Shown here: in pieces, positions 59,701 through 64,000 of the stretch | Layout of the letters: every line of letters starts with the position of its first letter | Position numbering within the stretch: position 1 is the stretch's first letter | Origin: Oscillospiraceae bacterium | GTDB lineage: Bacteria > Bacillota > Clostridia > Oscillospirales > Oscillospiraceae | Length of the DNA: 64,000 nucleotides | Reading direction: 5' to 3' | Assembly (NCBI GenBank): GCA_902790375.1 | Contig: CADARY010000003.1 | Location: forward strand, 1-64,000 | Notes under the pieces: generated by a model | The model's database searches: none | What the model saw: the letters and a program-made list of their open reading frames with translations, nothing else | Told to the model about the DNA's origin: nothing | Made by a program: the position numbers and the translations under genes

Positions 59701-62700
59701 CTCATCGGACAGCATCGGGATCTCGCCCAGCGTCTCCTGCGACAGCAGGCCGCGCAGGATCATGCCGTAGGCGTCGGCCATCCAGCGCATCTGCGCGTCG
59801 TTATACATGTCTCTGCGGTATTCGAAGCTGACGGTATACTTGCCGTCCTTCTTGAAAACATCCACGCTCAGAGGCTCTTTGGCGTCCTCCAGCGGCCGGG
59901 TGATCTCTGCCGCTTTCTGCCCCGCCAGGGTAAAGCCGGTGAAGGTATCGCCCTGGTAGGCAAACAGCACATCGGCGTTCACGTCAAAGTCCCGTACCGC
60001 TTCCGCGAAGGAGTAAAGATCGTTTGCGGTCAGGTCCTGAATCCGCTTCTGTACGCCGAGCAGGAAATCCTTTGTGTTCGCGCCCCTGTCGCATCTTACA
60101 TAGATGGGATAGGTTTTCACCAGCATGCCCATGATGCGCATGGTCTCCAGCCGTGTTCTGCCGTTGTAGATGGAGGCAAAGAGCGCCTCGTCGCTGCCGT
60201 CTGTCCGGGCAAGCAGCAGTCCGAAGGCTGCCGTGAAGAGGGCGTTTTCCGTAATCTGATTTGCCTTGCAGAAGGCCGCGGCTTTTTCCGGCGCAACAGC
60301 CGGCAGCACGTATTCGGCCGATGCCGCCTTGCCGGGGCTTTCCTTGTCGGCGGCCTTTTCCGCTGCGGGCAGGCAGTTCAGGCTGACGCCGCCGAAGATT
60401 CCCTCGTATACCGCTTTGGCTTTGGCGAGGGCGTCGGTCTTGCGGAGCTTGTTTTCATCAAGCCCCAGCTGCAGGGAATCGTAGCTCTCCTTTTGCAGCT
60501 TTTCCCCCTGATAGGCCCGCTCAATATCTTCCAGCAGCACGGCGGCGGATGTGCCGTCCATCAGGATATGGTGGAAGACCATCGAAAGATAGAGCGAGCT
60601 TTTGTTCTTGACGATCCGGAAGCGGAACAGCGGCGCGCGCGAAAGCTTGAAGATGATTTTCTCCTGTGAGAGCTCTTTTTCCAGCGCACTGTCTTCCAGC
60701 GGCGAAGTCTCCACCGCAACATCCCATGCGAGATCAGGATGGGCGATCATTTCGGCCCCGCCGTTTTTGCTCGGCTCGATGGAGCTCTTCATGGCAGGGT
60801 GAGCTTCCACGGCGCTGCGGATGGCGTCGGCAAGGCGTTTTTCGTCGGTATCAGGCCCCACCTTGAGCAGGAAGGGGATGTTGTATTTGTCGCTGGTTTC
60901 GTCCATCCGGCATTCCAGATAAATGCCGAGCTGCGTCTGGGTCAGCGGCGCGGAGAGGACCGTCTCGGTTTCCGCCGGCTGCGTTTGCGCCGTACTTCCC
61001 TTACGCCAGCGCTCTACCAGCGCGTTTTCAATGTCCAGAATACGCATGCCGCCCAGAAGCTGCGACACGTTCGGACTATAGCCGAATCTCTTCTCCAGCG
61101 CGACCATGAGCTGAACGCTGGAAATGGAGGTGAGCCCCATTTCGGTCAGCGGCGTTGCCGCGCCGAAATCGCGGCTTCCCACGAATTGCGCGCACACATC
61201 CATGAGCTCCTGCTCCAGAGCAGTCATCTCCCGGGCCGTTTCCTGCTCCTCGGCGCTCTTGCGCTCGGGCATGGGGAGCTTGCGGCGGTCAACCTTTTGG
61301 TTCTGGTTATAGGGGATGGCGTCGAGCTGCATCGTCACTGCGGGGACCATATAGGGCGGCTTCTCCGCCATGATGAAGGCATTGAGGGCCTTTACGTCGA
61401 TCTGCCTGTCGGATACCACGTAGGCCGCGATATACTTGCCGCCGGACGGCGCGTCATACGCGGCCACGGTCGCGTCCCGGATGCCGTCAAAGCGGCGGAT
61501 AACCTCCTCGACCTCGGTCAGCTCGATGCGGAAGCCGCGCACCTTCACCTGGGCGTCGCGGCGGCCGATGAACTGCACGTTTCCGTCGGGCATGAAGCGC
61601 ACAATGTCGCCCGTATGGTAGACACGGCTGTACCCGGGATCATCAGAGAAGGGGTTGGACGTGAAGGCTGCTGCAGTCTGCTCGGGGCGGTTCAGGTAGC
61701 CCCGGCCTACCTGGGGGCCTGAGATCCAAAGCTCGCCCGCCGCGCCGACGGGCAGGCGCTTGCCGGTCTTGTCAACCACATACAGCTTCATGTTGTCCAG
61801 CGCTTTTCCGATGGGCACGTCCCGCTCAAGACGCTTCATCTCGTAAAACGTGGAGAAGATCGTGCACTCGGTCGGACCGTACACATTCCCTGTCCGGATG
61901 TCCTTCGGCGCAAAGGGCACCATCTTCTCACCGCCCGCCGTGAGCAGACGCAGCTTGCCGGGGTTTTCCATCTGGGCAAACTGTCGGCCGATCTGGGTGG
62001 TCATGAAGGCGTGGGTGATGCCGTTTTCGGCAAAGTACCGGTGCAGCGCCGGCAGATTCAGGCGCAGCTCCTCGGAGATGATATAGATGGCGCTGCCCGC
62101 CGTGAGCGCCGGGTACATGTCGTGCATGCAGGCGTCGAAGCCGTAGCTTGCGTATGCCGTGATGCGCGCGTTTTCATCCATGCCGTAGGTCTTTCTGTGC
62201 CAGGCGCAGAAGGCGCTGAGGTTTCCGTGCTCGAGCATGACGCCCTTGGGTACGCCGGTGGAGCCGGAGGTATAGAGCATGATGAAGAGGTCCGACGGCT
62301 TCGGCGCTTCGAGCGCTTCGCCGCTGTCTTTCATCTGCGGGATCTCGTCGAGCATGATGCGTCTGCCGGTGAAGTCCGCCGAAATGATGCCGCTGAGCTC
62401 CGGCGTCGTAATGAGCAGCATGGCCCCCGCGTCCTTGACCATCAGGTTCAGGCGCTCGGGCGGATAAGACGGGTCCAGCGGCAGATACCCGCCGCCCGCC
62501 TTCAGCACGCCGAGAGAAGCGATGACCATATACTCACACCGCGGGATCAGAACGGCCACGACCTTTTCTCTGCCGACGCCGCAGGCGCGCAGCTTCCTCG
62601 CCAGCGTATCGGTCAGCGCATCCAGCTCCCGGTAGCTGCATTTATTGTCCTCATACACCACCGCGATGTTGTCCGGTGTTTTTTTCGCCTGCTCCCGAAA

Positions 62701-64000
62701 CAGATCCACCACCGTCCGGTCCGCATCATAGGGCGCCTCATTGCGGTTAAACCCGTCCAGCGCCGCCGCAGCCTCACGGGACAGAAGCTCGATATCGCCG
62801 ATTCTGGCAGCGGTCAGCATCTCCGAGGTTACCTTTGCCAGCATGTCCGTGAAGCTTTCCATCAGGCCGCGGGAATAGAGCTCGGTGCGGTAATCCACCG
62901 ACAGCTCATAGCCGTGCGCGGTTTTCAGCACCATCACGGTCAGGTCAAACTGGGTATTGCCGGTTTCCAGGGGGCGTACCTCAAAAGCGCCGTCCTTCGT
63001 ACCGGCGCCGTTTAAAAGCCCCGCCTGATAGACAAAGCTGATGTTTGCGCTGACACCGTAGTTCTGCGCAAGCTCCCCGAAGGAGATGCAGTCATGCCCG
63101 ATCTCTTCAAACAGCATCTCCTGCGTCCGTTTGAGGAAGGCGGGCACGGCTTCCTCGTCGGCAAACCGCAGATACACGGGCAGCGTTTTGACAAACATGC
63201 CCACGGAAGCGGCAAGGCGCGGGTCATGGCGCCCGTTGTTCACGGTGCACAACAGCACGTCGTCCGCTCCGTTGAACTTTGCCAGGGTGTACGCAAACGC
63301 GCCGAGGAAGAGCGTGTTTTCCGTGATGCCGTGCTCACGCACGAAGCCCTCGGCCTGGACGCTGCTCACGAGTTCCCCAAGGGGCAGCAGGATACGGCCC
63401 GCGCCCTTTTCGGGGTTGGGGTCCGTCACGTCGCTGACGGGGCGGGAATCCGTGTCCACGCCGTCCAGGAGCTTTTGGAAATACGCCTGCGCAGCCTTGT
63501 AGCGCCCGCTCTCCTTCAATGTCTTTTCCCATATGGAGACATCGAACAGCGACAGCGCCTCATGCTGCAGCTGCTCGCCGTTGTAGGCGGCGGCAATGTC
63601 GTCGACCAGGGCCTTGACAGAGCTTCCGTCAAACGCGATGTGATGCACGTCAAAGAGGAAGTAATTCCTCCCCTGCACGGTCACAAGCTCTGTGCGGAAA
63701 AGGCGGTCACGCTCCAGGTCAAAGGGCCTTATAAAGGCAGCGGCCGCTTCTTCCAGGCTATCGGCGGCCGCGCGCTCCGGCTCCGCCGTGAAGTCCTCCG
63801 GGATCATGCAGGGCAAGCCGTCGGAGGTCTTGCCGATCTTTACGCCCAGCGCTTTGTGCGTTTCAAAGGCGGTCTTCACGGCGGCGGCAAAGCGGTCAAG
63901 GTCAACGGCCGCCGGCAGCTCGCAGCACATGGGAAGATTATACATCATGGATTCCGGCTCCCGCACACATTCGAGATAGACGCCCATCTGCGCCTCTGTG
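56731..64000 (-). CDS. Dimodular NRPS, C-A-T-C-A-T-R (5' end outside the window)
   Basis: At least 2423 codons. Residues counted from the first ATG in the window (63987): C1 with HHIAFDG near 115; A1 from about 424 (YTSGSTGVPKG near 572, NVYGPTE near 702); T1 with MGLTSISS near 955; C2 with HHILMDG near 1142; A2 from about 1449 (FTSGSTGKPKG, NGYGPTE near 1745); T2 with LGGTSLSA near 1982; reductase domain with SGATGFLG near 2067 and YTLSK near 2222. Reductive release yields a peptide aldehyde. Gut clostridial NRPSs with this layout are known to make dipeptide aldehydes and the pyrazinones derived from them. The amino acids are not deduced here. The frame is open to the window edge. Confidence 0.9.
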   Translation of the reverse strand, partial: TEAQMGVYLECVREPESMMYNLPMCCELPAAVDLDRFAAAVKTAFETHKALGVKIGKTSDGLPCMIPEDFTAEPERAAADSLEEAAAAFIRPFDLERDRLFRTELVTVQGRNYFLFDVHHIAFDGSSVKALVDDIAAAYNGEQLQHEALSLFDVSIWEKTLKESGRYKAAQAYFQKLLDGVDTDSRPVSDVTDPNPEKGAGRILLPLGELVSSVQAEGFVREHGITENTLFLGAFAYTLAKFNGADDVLLCTVNNGRHDPRLAASVGMFVKTLPVYLRFADEEAVPAFLKRTQEMLFEEIGHDCISFGELAQNYGVSANISFVYQAGLLNGAGTKDGAFEVRPLETGNTQFDLTVMVLKTAHGYELSVDYRTELYSRGLMESFTDMLAKVTSEMLTAARIGDIELLSREAAAALDGFNRNEAPYDADRTVVDLFREQAKKTPDNIAVVYEDNKCSYRELDALTDTLARKLRACGVGREKVVAVLIPRCEYMVIASLGVLKAGGGYLPLDPSYPPERLNLMVKDAGAMLLITTPELSGIISADFTGRRIMLDEIPQMKDSGEALEAPKPSDLFIMLYTSGSTGVPKGVMLEHGNLSAFCAWHRKTYGMDENARITAYASYGFDACMHDMYPALTAGSAIYIISEELRLNLPALHRYFAENGITHAFMTTQIGRQFAQMENPGKLRLLTAGGEKMVPFAPKDIRTGNVYGPTECTIFSTFYEMKRLERDVPIGKALDNMKLYVVDKTGKRLPVGAAGELWISGPQVGRGYLNRPEQTAAAFTSNPFSDDPGYSRVYHTGDIVRFMPDGNVQFIGRRDAQVKVRGFRIELTEVEEVIRRFDGIRDATVAAYDAPSGGKYIAAYVVSDRQIDVKALNAFIMAEKPPYMVPAVTMQLDAIPYNQNQKVDRRKLPMPERKSAEEQETAREMTALEQELMDVCAQFVGSRDFGAATPLTEMGLTSISSVQLMVALEKRFGYSPNVSQLLGGMRILDIENALVERWRKGSTAQTQPAETETVLSAPLTQTQLGIYLECRMDETSDKYNIPFLLKVGPDTDEKRLADAIRSAVEAHPAMKSSIEPSKNGGAEMIAHPDLAWDVAVETSPLEDSALEKELSQEKIIFKLSRAPLFRFRIVKNKSSLYLSMVFHHILMDGTSAAVLLEDIERAYQGEKLQKESYDSLQLGLDENKLRKTDALAKAKAVYEGIFGGVSLNCLPAAEKAADKESPGKAASAEYVLPAVAPEKAAAFCKANQITENALFTAAFGLLLARTDGSDEALFASIYNGRTRLETMRIMGMLVKTYPIYVRCDRGANTKDFLLGVQKRIQDLTANDLYSFAEAVRDFDVNADVLFAYQGDTFTGFTLAGQKAAEITRPLEDAKEPLSVDVFKKDGKYTVSFEYRRDMYNDAQMRWMADAYGMILRGLLSQETLGEIPMLSDEAASFLNAVNDTDVPVPFRPAHCLMEESAAQYPDRLAVITPTGSFTYKELNESANRIAHALMDLNAVGRIVSLMLPRDERVYMVRQGILKAGGAFLSIAPDYPDDRVRVMVEDSESAVLVVTDQLRSERGDFLAGLRCPVVAVEELLRDGRTENPDIPREKDDLAYCIFTSGSTGKPKGVMLTQGNLVNFVDANAKNPEILGYTERGHVSLALAAITFDVSIMEEFIPLSHGLTICMTTEEEIHNPAALAKLMTENHVDLMTCTPSFLTNIIGLPMMKKVLEAVVSYDVGAEAYPAALFEKMRAIRSDSYIMNGYGPTEATISCTMDAVTDPGLITIGRPASNVRAYIVDEKGNVLPPLMPGELIIAGEGVGKGYIGRPDLTAEKFFTMEGRPAYRTGDLAAWTSDGRLRFHGRADNQVKLRGLRVELGEIENAINAVPGVLTSIVIMTGEENNKFLAGYYTANREIPAEELRAEIRKTLTAYMVPGVLMQLETMPLTANNKIDKKKLPKVEYTPDAGEYVAPANAVEENFCGWFAQVLNMEKVSAEGNFFELGGTSLSASIIAINAAEKGYGVVYADVFKAQTPRALAALATGGAEAEKTPELAQLQNYDYTKLPLDNNCADKLREIARGPIGNLMLSGATGFLGIHVLREYLQNDDGTVFCLLRGEAPEKHLKELYFYYFDEPIEPFFDAGRVKIVRGDITDAESLKACDALPFDTLVNCAALVKHFVKDDSLERINVKGVENLIELCRRTHRRLIQTSTVSVAGEGLDGQPPRDWKITENRLYNGQHLDNAYTLSKFKAERAVLEACGTGLDAKIMRLGNLMGRHSDGEFQVNFNTNAFIRSLASYKSIGAVPYSLMNTVTDFSEIDMTARAILLLAGTDPKFTVFHAVNNHTVTFADIIYSMREYGFQMEAVEDEDFAQRMADAESASGALIAYQSHEGYERRYPLDQDSSFTTNALYRLGFKWPVSGEKYIMSMIKALDELIMFE

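Noticed and set aside
56491..60669. Open frame of 1392 codons on the plus strand
   Set aside because: It lies opposite the NRPS in GC-rich DNA, is His/Gly/Arg-rich with no domain, and the minus frame has all NRPS motifs.

Overview
The window looks like a chromosome segment of a GC-rich gut Firmicute, most likely Oscillospirales (Ruminococcaceae/Oscillospiraceae). This rests on AGGAGG ribosome binding sites, sigma-A promoters, sortase-assembled pili, BspA-like and glycine-rich surface proteins, TnpV and DUF6809 accessory genes, and a dimodular reductase-terminated NRPS of the kind known from gut Clostridia. The species cannot be named from the sequence alone.

Layout. 1-2.8 kb is chromosome: the 5' part of a group II intron just behind a terminator, a sodium-coupled transporter, an alpha/beta hydrolase and a tRNA-Ala(GGC). 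2.74-41.15 kb is an integrative and conjugative element (ICE) bounded by a 60-bp repeat of the tRNA 3' end. In order it carries: an AT-rich cargo pair that ends in a complete ribosomal protein S9; a pilus operon (a frameshifted Cna-B adhesin, a major pilin and two class C sortases); a RepA-like initiator with iterons inside its gene; a ParB-like protein; ArdA/ArdC-type antirestriction genes; a candidate oriT; a caspase-like protease; MobC and a MOBP relaxase; PcfB; VirD4; Maff2; a VirB6-like protein; an MT-A70 methylase; PrgI; VirB4; a lysozyme-CHAP protein; a sigma/anti-sigma island; and a serine recombinase. 41.09-47.25 kb is a second, smaller element in tandem in the same tRNA. It holds an integrase remnant, a BspA-like protein, a HEPN protein, an MntA-HepT-type pair, DUF6809 and TnpV. 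47.3-64 kb is chromosome again: small secreted and peptide genes, a 1871-residue glycine-rich surface protein, and a minus-strand operon of an NRPS (running off the window) followed by STAS, RsbW-like and RsbU-like partner-switching genes.

How it works together. MobC, relaxase, PcfB and VirD4 would process and couple ICE DNA. Maff2, VirB6, PrgI, VirB4 and the lysozyme-CHAP protein would form the mating channel. RepA and ParB would maintain the circular form. ArdA/ArdC would protect incoming DNA, and the pilus may promote contact.

The least explained signals are three. (1) A family of about 18 palindromes (GTTTCA-NNN-TGAAAC, with variable but complementary outer arms) occurs throughout the ICE and was not seen outside it; several copies lie in frame inside genes. 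(2) At least four intact genes have no canonical start codon and seem to begin with ATA behind a good ribosome binding site, with three further weaker cases (ATT or ATA). (3) A full-length S9 is joined to AT-rich cargo.
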